Source: Acanthornis magna (lineage: Eukaryota > Chordata > Aves > Passeriformes > Acanthizidae). Taken from it: a DNA stretch of 64,000 bases. The translations under genes were made by a program, and so were the position numbers. The first letter of the stretch is position 1. Each line of letters starts with the position of its first letter. A model generated the notes under the pieces. It did no database searches, was not told where the DNA came from, and was given only the letters and a program-made list of their open reading frames with translations. Where the stretch lies: positions 124,001-188,000 of the forward strand of contig JAWUZG010000961.1 of NCBI GenBank assembly GCA_036785705.1, read 5' to 3'. Shown here piece by piece: positions 11,801 through 22,325 of the stretch.

Positions 11801-12420
11801 GTTGGGCCCAAAAAATTCCCGGGGGATTTTTGGGATCGGATTTTTGGGATTTTTGGGATTTTTTTTCTGTTCCTGACAGATTTTCCAGAGGATTCCCAAA
11901 AAAATCCTGAGGGTGGAGGTCTCTGATTTTTGGGATTTTTGGGATTTTGGGGATTTTTTCATGCCCCCCACAGATTTTCCAGAAAATTCCCAAAAAATTC
12001 CTGGGGCTGGAGGCCTTGGATTTTTGGGATTTTGGGGATTTTGGGGATTTTTTTCTGTTCCTGGCAGATTTTCCACACGATTCCCAAAAAAATCCTAAAA
12101 ATCCTCGGGGTGGAGGCCTCGGGATTTTAAGGATTTGGATTTTTGGGATTGGGGTTTTTATTTCTGCTCTCGGCAGGTTGTGTGGAAAATTCCCCAAAAA
12201 TTCCCAGAGGTCTTGGATTTTTGGGATTGAGGTTTTTTTCCCTGTTCCAGGCAGATTTTATGGACGATTCCCAAAAAAGTCCTGGGAGTGGAGGCCTCAG
12301 ATTTTTGGGATTGCATTTTTGGGATTTTTTTCTCCTGCTCCCAGCAGGTTGTGCAGAAAATTCCCAAAAAATTCCTGGGGGTGAAGGCCTCGTGATTTTT
12401 GGGATCGGGGCGGGAATTCC
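11800..12420. repeat. Tandem repeat, about 94 bp units
   Basis: Six copies of a block with CTGTTCCTGGCAGATTTTCC and ATTCCCAAAAAAATCCTG followed by GGTGGAGGCCTC. The first steps are 93-94 bp, with length variants of 77 and 110 bp later. Confidence 0.85.
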
Positions 12421-12429
12421 ACAGACTTA

Positions 12430-13545
12430 TCCCTGGGAATGCTTCAATTTGGGGTCCCCAAAAGTGTCCCAATTTGGGATCCCAGAGACGTTCTAGTTTG
12501 GGATTTCCAGGGATTCTGTGATTTGGGATTCTGTGATTTGGGGTCTCCAAGGATGTTCCTATTTAGGGTCCCTGGGAATGCTTCGGACCCCTGGGAATAC
12601 TCCAGCTTGGGGTCTCTAGGGACGCCCCAATTTGGGGTCCCAAAAGGTGTCCCGATTTGGGGTCCCCGGGGTGTTCTGGTTCGGGATTCCCAGGGATTCT
12701 GTGATTTGGGATTCTGTGATTTGGGGTCTGTGGGATGCCTCAGTTTGGGGTCCCTGGGGATGTTTTGGACCCCTGGGAATGCTCCGATTTGGGGTCCCCA
12801 AAAGTGTCCCAATTTGGGGTCCCCGGGGTGTTCTGATTTGGGATCTCCAGGGATTCTGTGATTTGGGGTCCCCAAGGATGTCCTTCTTCAAGGTCCCTGG
12901 GAATGCTCTGGTTTGGGGTCCCCAAATGTGTCTCAATTTGGGGTCCCAAAAGGTGTCCCAGTTTGGGGTCGACGCAGTTTTCGGGTTTGGGGTCTCCAGG
13001 GATTCTGTGATTTGGGGTCCCGAAGGATGTCCCAGTTTGGGGTCCCTGGGGATCCTTTGGACCCCTGGGAATGCTCTGGTTTGGGGTCCCAAAAGGTGTC
13101 CCAGTTTGGGGTTCCCAAAAGTGTCCCAATTTGGGGTCCCCGGGGTGTTCTGGTTTGGGATTTCCAGGGATTCTGTGATTTGGGATTCTGTGATTTGGGG
13201 TCCCCAAGGATGTTCCTCTTTAGGGTCCCTGGGGATCCTTTGGACCCCTGGGAATGCTCCGATTTGGGGTCCCCAAAAGTGTCCCAATTTGGGGGTCTGC
13301 AGGGATGGTCAGATTTGGGGTCTCCAGGGATGTTCTGCTTTAGGGTCCCCAGGGATTGTCTGATTTGGGGTCCCTGGGGATGATTTGGATGCCCAGGAAA
13401 GCTCCGATTTGGGGTTTTGGGATGTTCCAATTTGGGATTTGGGAATGTTCTGATTTGGGGTTTTGGGATGTTCCGATTTGGGGTTTTGGGGATGTTCCAA
13501 TTTGGGGTTTGGGGATGCTCTGTGTCCCCAGAAATTCTCCCATTT
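12430..13545. repeat. Minisatellite, TTTGGGGTCCC-type units with higher-order structure
   Basis: Short units (GTCCCAATTTGGGGTCCC, GGGATTCTGTGATTTGGG, GGACCCCTGGGAATGCTC) are arranged in longer blocks that recur several times. No gene seen. Confidence 0.9.
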
Positions 13546-13619
13546 GGGATCAGCAGGGAGGAGACTCAGGGGTCACAATTTGGGGTCAGCAGGGAGGGGA
13601 TCCAGGACACATTTTGGGG

Positions 13620-14150
13620 TCGGCAGAGGCGCTTTTCCCTTTTCCCCTTTTTCCCTTGTCCCATTTTTCTTTTTTCCCCCTTTTTTCCTTTTCCCCCTTT
13701 CCCCTTTTCCCCTTTTCCCTTTTCCCCCTTTTTCCCTTTCCCCATTTTTCCTTTTTCCCCTTTTCCCCTTTTTCCCCTTTTTTCCCCCATTCCTTGGCCC
13801 CATAAGAGCGCCCCCGAACCCCTCTGTGGGTCCGACAAACCCAATCCCAAATCCTCCCCTTTTTTCCCCTTTTTTCCCTGTTTTCCCCCTTTATTTCCTG
13901 TTTTCCCCTTTTCCCCTTTTCTCCTTTTTCCCGCACCCCAAACCCAATCCCAAATCCTCCCCTTTTCCCCCTTTTTTCCCCCTTTTTCCCCTTTTTCCCC
14001 CTTTTTCTCCCCCTTTGCCCCCTTTATTTTCTCCCTTTTCCCCCCTTTTTTCCCCATTTTTCCCCTTTTCCCCTTTTCCCCTTTTTCCCGCACCCCAAAC
14101 CCAATCCCAAACCCTCCCCTCCATTCCCCCTCGCTCTCACCTTTTTTTTT
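13620..14150. repeat. Polypyrimidine tract (plus strand) with CCCCTTTT units
   Basis: Almost pure C/T on the plus strand for 500 bp, interrupted by short spacers containing AAACCCAATCCCAAATCC at about 13837, 13937 and 14097. Confidence 0.9.
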
Positions 14151-14239
14151 TTAGGATTTTTCTCCTATTTCGGGCTTTCCCAGCTGCTTCCTTTTATCCT
14201 TTTCAGACCCTGTCATTACATTTTCCATTCTCACAAACC

Positions 14240-14240
<1 letters not shown>

Positions 14241-14281
<41 letters not shown>
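14241..14281 (+). repeat. A(41) homopolymer
   Basis: Uninterrupted run of 41 A. Its exact length may reflect assembly error. Confidence 0.9.
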
Positions 14282-14283
<2 letters not shown>

Positions 14284-14507
14284 AAATTTAAAAAATCCTC
14301 TCCCCAAGGATTTTTTTTCCCCCCCCAACCCCATGGGGTCCTAAAAACCCTTTTTCCCCATCTCCCATTTCCCTGTGGGGTTTTTTTTTTAGGTTTTTTT
14401 GGGGGAGTTTTGGGATTTTTTTTTTTGGGAAAATCCCAAAAATCCGCCCCGAAATTCCGCCCCGTCCTCGCTGCGGGATCCCGGCGTGCTGGCACGTCCT
14501 ATTTCCA

Positions 14508-14533
14508 TTTTTTTTTTTTTTTTTTTTTTTTTT
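14508..14533 (+). repeat. T(26) homopolymer
   Basis: Run of about 26 T, some 230 bp after the A(41) run and in opposite polarity. Confidence 0.85.
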
Positions 14534-14639
14534 GGGTTCTTTTTTTGGGATCGGGCCATCCCAAATGAGTGGGGCGGGGCGGGAGCTGCGGGAATGGGGC
14601 CGGGAGGGGAACGAGGGGAGGCTGAGCCTTCCCGATCCT

Positions 14640-16615
14640 ATTTCCTGCCCAAAAAAACCCCAAAAAAACGCGGCCGGGACCCCAAAACCCGCGGCTGGGA
14701 CCCCAAAACCCAAAAACCCGGGGCCGGGACAGCAAAATTCACAAACGGGACCCCAAAAACCCTAAAACCCACAAACGGGACCCCAAAACCCGCGGCCGAG
14801 ACCCCAAAATTCACAAACGGGACCCCAAAACCCCATAACTCACGGCCGGGAACCCAAAACCCCAAAACCCGCAGCCGGGACCCCAAAACTCACGGCTGGG
14901 ACCCCAAAACCCTAAAACCCACTGCCAAGGGCCCCAAAACCCCAAAACCCACGGCCAGGAGCCCAAAATCCACGGCGGGGACCCCAAAATCCACAAACGG
15001 GACCCCAAAACCCTAAACCCACTGCCAGGGACACCAAAATCCCCAAACCCACAACCGGGTACCCAAAACTCGTGGCCGGGACCCCAAAATCCATGATCGG
15101 GACCCCAAAATCCACAATCGGGAACCCGAAATCCACAATCGGGAACCCAAAATCCACGATCGGGACCCCAAAACCCACGGCTGGGACCCCAAAACCCTAA
15201 AATCCACTGCCAAGGACCCTAAAACCCCAAAACCTACAAACGGGAACCCAAAATCCACGGCGGGGACAAATTCAATGCCGGGACCCCAAAATCCACAGCT
15301 GGAACCCCAAAATTCACGATCGGGAACCCAAAATCCACAGCCGGGAACCCAAAAATCTAAACCCCACGGCTGGGACCCCAAAATCCCAAAACTCACGATC
15401 GGGACCTCAAAACCTATGGCTGGGAACCCAAAATCCACAACCGAGACCCCAAAACTCAGGACTGGGACCCCAAAACTCACAGCCGAGACCCCAAAACTCA
15501 CAGCTGGGAACCTAAAACCCTAAATCATGGCCAGGACCCCAAAATCCCAAATCTCACCATCGGGATCCCAAAACCCCCTGAGCTGAAACCTCGACCGAGA
15601 CCCCAAAATCCATGGCTGGGACCCCAAATCCGTGGTCAGGACCCCAAAACCACAGCAGGGACAAATGCAATGCCGGGATCCCCAAAATCAACAGCCGAGA
15701 CCCCAAAATCCACAGCTGGGACCCCAAAATTCATGGCCGGGAATTAAAATGCACAGCCGAGATCCCAAAATCCACGGCCAGGGCCTCAAAACTCACGGCA
15801 GGGACAAATCCAATGCTGGGACCCCAAAATCCACGGCTGGGAACCCAAAATCCACGATCAGGACCCCAAAATCCACAGCCGCGATCCCAAAATTCACGAT
15901 CGGGACCCCAAAATCCACGATCGGGACCCCAAAACCCACGATCGGACCCCAAAATCCACAGCTGCGATCCCAAAATTCACGATCGGGACCCCAAAATCCA
16001 CAGCCGCGACCCCAAAATCCACGATCGGGAACCCAAAATCCGCGGCTGGGAACCCAAAACCCTAAACCTCATGGCCAGGAGCCCAAAATCCCAAAATTCC
16101 AAAATGCACAGCTGGGACCCCAAAACCCACGGCAGGGACAAATGCAATGCCGGGACCCCAAAAGCCACAAACAGGAACCTAAAACCCCAAATCTCACGAT
16201 CGGGACCCCAAAACTCACAGCTGGGACCCCAAACACACAGCCGTGACCCCAAAATTCACGACAGGGATAAATCTAACGCTGGGACCCCCAAAATCCACGA
16301 TCGGGAAGCCAAAATCCATGGCCAGGACCCCAAAACTCACAATTGGGGACCCAAAATCCACGGCTAGGACCCCAAAACTCACAACCGCGAACCCAAACCC
16401 ATGGCCAAGACCCCAAACCCCACAGCCGAGATCCTAAAACCCTCGGAGCTGAATCCACGATCAAGACCCCAAAATCCATGGCCAGGAACCCAAACCAACA
16501 GCTGAGACCCCAAAATCCACAGCTGGGACACCAAAACCCAAACCAGGAACCCAAAATTCACAACTGGGACCCCAAAAGGCACAGCCGAGACCCCAAACCC
16601 ACAGCCGCGATCAAT
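14640..16615. repeat. Minisatellite, CGGGACCCCAAAATCCACGG units
   Basis: Nearly 2 kb of about 20-24 bp units such as CGGGACCCCAAAATCCACGA and CTGGGACCCCAAAACTCACG. All long open frames here are repeat translations. Confidence 0.9.
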
Positions 16616-16659
16616 TTGGGGTCAGCAGGAGGGATTTGGGGTCACCGGGAGGGGTTTGG

Positions 16660-17060
16660 GGCTTTTTTTCCCCTTTTTTTGGACTTTTTTTGGCTTTCTT
16701 AAAATCTTTTTTTCCTTTTTTTTTTTTACATTTTTCCCTCTTTTCCTTCAGCCCCTTCAATCCCGGGGTTTTCCCATTTTCCCCCATTTTTTTCCCCCAT
16801 TTTTTACCTTTTTTGACCTTTTTTCTTTTTTCTTTTTACATTTTCCCCTCTTTCCCTTCAGCCCCTTCAATCCCGGGGCTTTCCCCTTTTCCCCCCCATT
16901 TTTTTCCCCCATTTTTTACCTTTTTTGACCTTTTTTCTTTTTTCTTTTTACATTTCTCCCCCGTTTTCCTTCAGCCCCTTCAATCCCCTTTTTTCCCCCC
17001 CATTTTTTCCCTATTTTTGGACATTTTAAACTTTTTTTTTTTCCATTTTCCCCCCATTTT
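16660..17060. repeat. Pyrimidine-rich tandem repeat, about 111 bp, three copies
   Basis: CCTTCAGCCCCTTCAATCCC recurs at about 16746, 16855 and 16968, each followed by poly(T/C) with CCATTTTTTACC and TTTTTTGACC. Confidence 0.85.
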
Positions 17061-17064
17061 CCCC

Positions 17065-17230
17065 TCCCACCTCCCAAAATATCACCGCGAGCCTCTTCCA
17101 TCCGCCCTGCCCCGAGGCGAACAGATGGTGGAAAACATTCCCACCCGCTGGAATTCCCGAAATTCCCGAAATTCCCGAAATTCCCGCAATCCTCGGGATT
17201 TCCGTGGGGTCAGGGACGTGTCCCCCGCGG
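17065..17230. other. Short non-repetitive island with GGAATTCCCGAAATTCCC repeats
   Basis: Contains CAGATGG, a TEAD-like ACATTCC and four ATTCCCGA units near 17152-17190. A regulatory element is possible. No exon seen. Confidence 0.3.
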
Positions 17231-17249
17231 GGACAATTCCTGGCACTCG

Positions 17250-18150
17250 GGGAAAAAATGGGATCGGGGTGGGAAAAGCAGGATCGGGGAAAAAGAGAAT
17301 TCAGGGAAAATCAGGATTCAGGGAAAAGTGGGATCGGGGAAAAGGAGAGTTCAGGGAAAAGTGGGGTCCAGGAAAATCAGGATCCAGGGAAAAGTGGGAT
17401 CGGGGAAAAACAGGATCGGGGAAAAGTGGGATCGGGGAAAAGGAGAATTCAGGGAAAAGTGGGATCGGGGAAAAGAAGGATCCGGGGAAAAGGAGAATTC
17501 AAGGAAAAGTGGGGTCCAGGAAAATCAGGGTTCAGGGAAAAGTGGGATCAGGGAAAAGGAGAGTTCAGGGAAAAGTGGGATCAGGGAAAATCAGGATCCA
17601 GGGGTAAGGAGGATCCAGGGAAAAGTGGGATCGGGGAAAAGGAGAACTCAGGGAAAAGTGGGATTCGGGAAAAGCGGGGTCGGAGAAAAACAGGATCCGA
17701 GGAAAACAGGATCCAGGGAAAAGCGGGATCGGGGAAAAAGAGAATTCAGGGAAAATCAGGATTCAGGGAGAAGTGGGGTCGGGGAAAAACAGGATCGGGG
17801 AAAAGTGGGATCGGGGAAAAGTGGGATCAGGGAAAAGTGGGGTCCGGGGAAAAGAAGGATCCAGGGATAAGGAGGATCCAGGGAAAAGCAGGGAAAAGTG
17901 GGATAAGGAGAAATGAGGAAAAAGAACATATAAGTGGGATAAGGAGAACCCAGGATAAGGAAAATCCAGGGATAGGGAAAACTCGGGGATAAGGAAAATT
18001 CAGGGATAAGGAAAACCCAGGAAAGGGAAAAGGCACATCCAGGGATAAAGAGCACCCAGGAAAAGGAAAATCCAGGGATAACAAAACCCGGGAAAAGGAA
18101 AACCCAGGGATTAGAAGAACTCGGGAAAAGGGAAATCCAGGGATTGGGAG
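17250..18150. repeat. Minisatellite, GGGAAAAGTGGGATCGGGG units
   Basis: Purine-rich plus-strand units (AGGGAAAAGTGGGATCGGGG, AAAAGGAGAATTCAGGG) change to AGGGATAAGGAAAACCCAGG after about 17930. Confidence 0.9.
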
Positions 18151-18299
18151 AGCCCGGGGTAAAGAGCATCCAGGGACAAGCAGCAGCCAGGCCCAGATTT
18201 TGGGGAGGGGTGCGGGGTGGGACCCCCGCCATGGAATTCAGCATTCCAGGGACCCCTCCCTCCCTCCCTCCCTGTCCCTCCCCGCCCGCCGCGGGCTCC

Positions 18300-18835
18300 A
18301 TCCCGGCGGGATCGGGATCGGGATCGGGATCGGGACACGGGATCGGGACACGGGATCGGGACACGGGATGGGGACACGGGATCAGGATCGGGATCTGGAT
18401 ATGGGGCCGGGATCGGGACACGGGATCGGGACACGGGGCTGGGATCGGCCACGGGGTCAGGATTGGGACACGGGATCGGGATCGGGACACGGGATCGGGC
18501 ACGGGGTCAGGATCGGGACACGGGACAAGGGATCGGGACACGGGGCCAGGACACGAGATCGGGACCGGGATCGGGACACAGGGTTGGGATCGGGACACGG
18601 GATCGGCACGCTGGGCCGGGATCAGGATCGGGATCGGGACACGGGATCAGGACACAGGACACGGGGCCGGGATCGGGACATGAGATCGGGATTGGGATTG
18701 GGACACGGGGCCGGGATCGGGACACAGGATCTGGACCGGGATCGGGACACGGGGCCGGGATCGGGATCCGGACACAGGGCCGGGATCGGGACACGGAATG
18801 AGGACTTGGGACACGGGATCGGGACACGGGGCCGG
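18300..18835. repeat. Minisatellite, GGGATCGGGACACG units
   Basis: GGGATC hexamers, then GGGATCGGGACACG and GGGGCCGGGATCGGGACAC units. Open on both strands by composition. Confidence 0.9.
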
Positions 18836-19330
18836 GATTCCGCCAAGGCCTCCCCCGGCGGCCCCCGCGGCCGCTTTGATCCCGAATCCAGCGCGAAGGG
18901 TGGAAAAATGCCGCTCCGGGGCCAGCTCGGGCCGCGGAAGGGAAATGTTGTCCCGGGTTTGGCCCCGTAAAACCCGCGTGTTCCATTACGGCATCCGCCG
19001 GGAACGGGCGGGGGACACCCAAAAATGCCTTCTGGGGACACCCAGAAATGCCTTCTGGGGACACCCGGATGGCGGCGGGACACACCGGGGGGGTCTGACC
19101 CCGGCTCGGGGGGGCGCCGCCGGGTGGGGTCCCCCCCGCCCCGTCTGCCACGTCCCCTTGGCCGCGGGGAGCTGGCACCGTGTCCCCCCCGCCGCTGCCA
19201 GCCCGGCCGAGCCCGGCCCAAGGCAAACAGGAGCGGCGCTACCGGGCGGGGGAGGGGCTGGGGACACCGCGGGGACACCGGGGACACGCGGGGGGGACAC
19301 CCCGGAGAAGGCCAGCAGCCAGGAGGGTGT
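18836..19330. other. Mostly non-repetitive GC-rich DNA downstream of CILP2
   Basis: No tandem array except a three-copy 22 bp unit (ATGCCTTCTGGGGACACCCA) at about 19019-19070. I see no exon. It lies beyond the proximal CILP2 poly(A) signal. Confidence 0.4.
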
Positions 19331-19376
19331 ATAAGGATTGTATATTTTGTAATAAATAATGTACAAATCTGCCCGG
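19325..19376. promoter_or_regulatory. AT-rich patch, possible distal transcript 3' end
   Basis: A 45 bp AT-rich patch in GC-rich DNA. The plus strand has AATAAA at about 19352 and a Pumilio-like TGTATATT. The minus strand has TGTACATTATTTATTAC and the weak variant AATATA. It could mark a distal CILP2 3' end or the end of a converging plus-strand gene outside the window. Confidence 0.3.
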
Positions 19377-19720
19377 AGCTGGGCCGAGGCGCCGCGGGGG
19401 TGGCACCGTCCCCAAGGTTGGGGTGGCACCGCCCCCAGGGTGGGGTGGCACCGTCCCCGGGGGTCGCGGGGGTGGCATGGCAGAGAGGACATTCTATCCG
19501 CGTCATCCTTGGGGGTCGCCCCACCCCAAAATCCCCCCACCGTTTCCTCCTCGCGGGATTCGGGGACGCAAATTTGGACTCGGGGACGTTTCTGGGGGCC
19601 GGGGATGCCATGCCCGCTTCCCCGGGACCCCGCCGGTGGCACCGCGACAAAGCGCCGAGCGGGGACCCCCTCCCCACCCCCGCCCCTTCCCCAATTTGCT
19701 CCGCACCCCTCTTTAATCCC

Positions 19721-19726
19721 TTTATT
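19721..19726 (-). terminator. CILP2: CILP2 poly(A) signal AATAAA
   Basis: The minus strand reads GGAAATAAAGGG here, about 215 nt after the CILP2 stop codon. It is the first canonical signal downstream of the stop. Confidence 0.7.
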
Positions 19727-19941
19727 TCCACCCCTCCGCGGCACCTCCGGCACCGCCAGCGCGGGGCTGAGCACCAAGAGGGGCCGGGGGCAGCACCGGG
19801 GGGGCTGGGGACGCCCCCTCCCCAATTCCCCGCCGTGTCACCTTCCCGGCGTCCCCCCCGCTCCGGGCGTTATAAATGAGCGCGGCCAAAAGCGACGGGG
19901 GGGGGACAGCAGAGGCGGGGAGGGGGCTCGGGGGGGACCCC

Positions 19942-22325
19942 TCAGGGCTGTCCCCGCGGCCGGCCCGGCCTCCGCTGGCTGCTGGGGGTCCGGCGGGTGG
20001 GCGTGGGGAAGTCCATCACCTCGGGGGGAGCGCGGCGCAGCTCGGCCGCTCCCATCTCCCTGCGGATCTCGGCCAGAGCCTCGGCCGGGGCCGTGAGCAG
20101 GCGCTGGAAGAAGCTCTCCCTGCCCGGCGGCCGCTCCTGGCAGCTGAAGGTGACCGCCGTGCCCTCGGCCGCCCTCATCTCCCGCGAGAAGCCGTCCGAG
20201 GTGCCGGCGAAGCAGCGGCCGATGGCGATCTCCTTGGCCAGCCGCGGGCTCTGGTCCGTCACGGTGTAGATGCCGTAGTTGTGGCCCAGCGGGTCCAGCG
20301 GGGCCAGCATGGAGAAGGCTCCGGTGTGGTTGTTGTCGGCCAGCGGCGGGTGGCGGCTCAGGTAGTCCCGCAGGAGGCCATTGATGGCCGTGCGGCGACA
20401 GCTGCCCTGCGGCGCGATGGTCACCAAGGTCCGGTCGGGCTGGCCCTGATCGAAGAGCATCCCTCCGCACTTGAACTCCACGCAGGCCCCCGAGGTGCTG
20501 TCCAGCAGAGGGTCCCGCACGCTCCGGCTGTCCCGCAGCCCGTAGAGCTGCCCGCGGGTGCGGGGGTGGCTCCCCCCGGCGTTGCGCGACCTCACCATGT
20601 ACTCCTGCGGCCCCTCCAGCTGCACCTTGATGTAGCACGCGCGGAACTCCTGCGGGTTGGGCCACCACGCCAGGTAGTCGCCGGTCCACGAGGTGACGTC
20701 GCTCTCCTTGAAGGGCACCACGTTGTACTCGTACTTGTCCACCTCCACGCGGTAGAAGCGCAGGTGGCCGGCGCTGACCGGCGCCTCCTCGCACTCCCGC
20801 AGGCTCCGGTAGGAATACACCGGCCCGTTGCTCTCGTCCACGTTGTTGGGGTCGGGCTTGGCCACGTTGATCTGGATCGCCGTCTTCTTCAGCGCGGGGT
20901 CGTCGTGGTCCGAGCGGCGGTAGCCCAGCTTGCCCAGGTAGGGCTGCGGCACGCCCACGGCGGCGGGGTTGAGCTTGGGGCTGGAGGCCACGGCTTCCAG
21001 CTCCTCTCCGCCCAGCGTGGCCGTGAGCAGCGCCGTGTAGGCGTCGGGGCGCTGGCCGTCGCAGAAGGCAGGCAGGCAGGCCCCGTTGGGCCCGGTGACC
21101 ACGCTGTCGAAGCGGCCCCAGGCCCGCGGGTTGCTGGGGAAGCCCGGCTGCGGCTCCAGGTTGACCAGGCTGACCACCACGCCCTCGAGCTGCTCGTTGG
21201 GGTTGAATTTCTCGTTGCTGTAGGCTCGCACCTTGACGAAGCAGCGGCGATCCTCGGGCACGTCCAGGTTGAAGAGGCGGCGCTCGCGGATCTCCAGGTT
21301 GCCCACCAGGAAGGTCCTCTCCTCCCTCCTCCTCCTCCTCCTCGTCCGGCCGTCCTCCTCCGCCGGCCGCAGCACGCCCTCCTCCTCCCACAGGCCGCTC
21401 TCGGGGTTCAGCGACCACAGCTTCATCTTCTGCAGGTGCTCGGCCATCCACACCTGCCCCGCGTCCATCCTCACCTGCACCGGCCCCGCCTGCAGCGCCG
21501 CGCCGCTGTCCCGCTCGCGGAAATCCACGGCGAACATGCCGTAGGTGCGCAGGGGGACGATCTCCCCCTCGGCGTTGGTGAAGCTCAGGTCGCTGGAGGC
21601 CGCGCTGGCCGTCGCCATGTCCCGCGGGTCCACGAAGGTCACGCTGGCCTCGACCGTGCCGTTGAACACCTCCCCGGAGGGCCGCAGGAAAGCTCCGGCC
21701 GGCAGCACCAGCTCCCCGACGGGCTCTCGGCCGCCGGCCTCGCCCAGCGGGATGGCGTTGCTCCGGCCGCCGTCCAGCTCCACCGGCTCCTTCTTCCGCA
21801 GCATCTTCACCTCCTGGTACACGGCTCCGCCGCGCCGGTCGAAGGGCAGCACCCTGACGGCGTCCACCAGGCGCTGCTGGCCGTCCACGAAGCGAGCGAC
21901 CAAGCGCTGCGTGTCCGGCGGCACCTCGATGGTGAAGGAGCCCCGGTAGCCGGTGAAGCCCACCTTGGTGGCCCCGAGGAAGATGTGGCCGAAGCGCAGC
22001 GGCTCTCCGGTGTCCGCCGCCGTCACCCGGCCCTGCACCAGCACCCGCGGCCGGGCGCAGGGCCCGCAGCCGCACTCGGCCACCACCTTGACGGGCAGCG
22101 TGGAGCCGGCGCACGGCACCTGCCGCAGCTCCATCCTCCGCACCCCGCAGCAGCGCCCGGCCTCGGGCCCGCAGCCCCCGGGCTCGGCGGGGCCGCCGGG
22201 GCACGGCGAGGGCGGGCAGCGCCCCACGTTGTAGAAGCGAGAGCCGGCGGCGTCCTGCGGGCACTCGCTGGGCAGCTCCACCAGGCTGGGCTCTGGCTCC
22301 GGCCTGCAGCTCGGCTGGCCCGGGG
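19942..22325 (-). CDS. CILP2: CILP2 exon 9, terminal 794-codon exon
   Basis: The acceptor CCCCCAG precedes 22325 and the frame is open to the stop at 19942. Conserved landmarks are SRFYNVGRCP, VVAECGCGPC, GEPLRFGHIFLG, LWSLNPESGLWEEE, WGRFDSVVTGPNGACLPAFC, WWPNPQEFRACYIKVQLEGP and DPLGHNYGIYTVTDQSPRLA. An in-frame ATG 10 nt upstream of the acceptor makes this exon look like a complete gene, but the domains upstream join it in phase. Confidence 0.97.

Noticed and set aside
1..19300. PBX4 converging on CILP2, as in human
   Set aside because: No homeodomain or PBC-like exon is visible on the plus strand in this interval.
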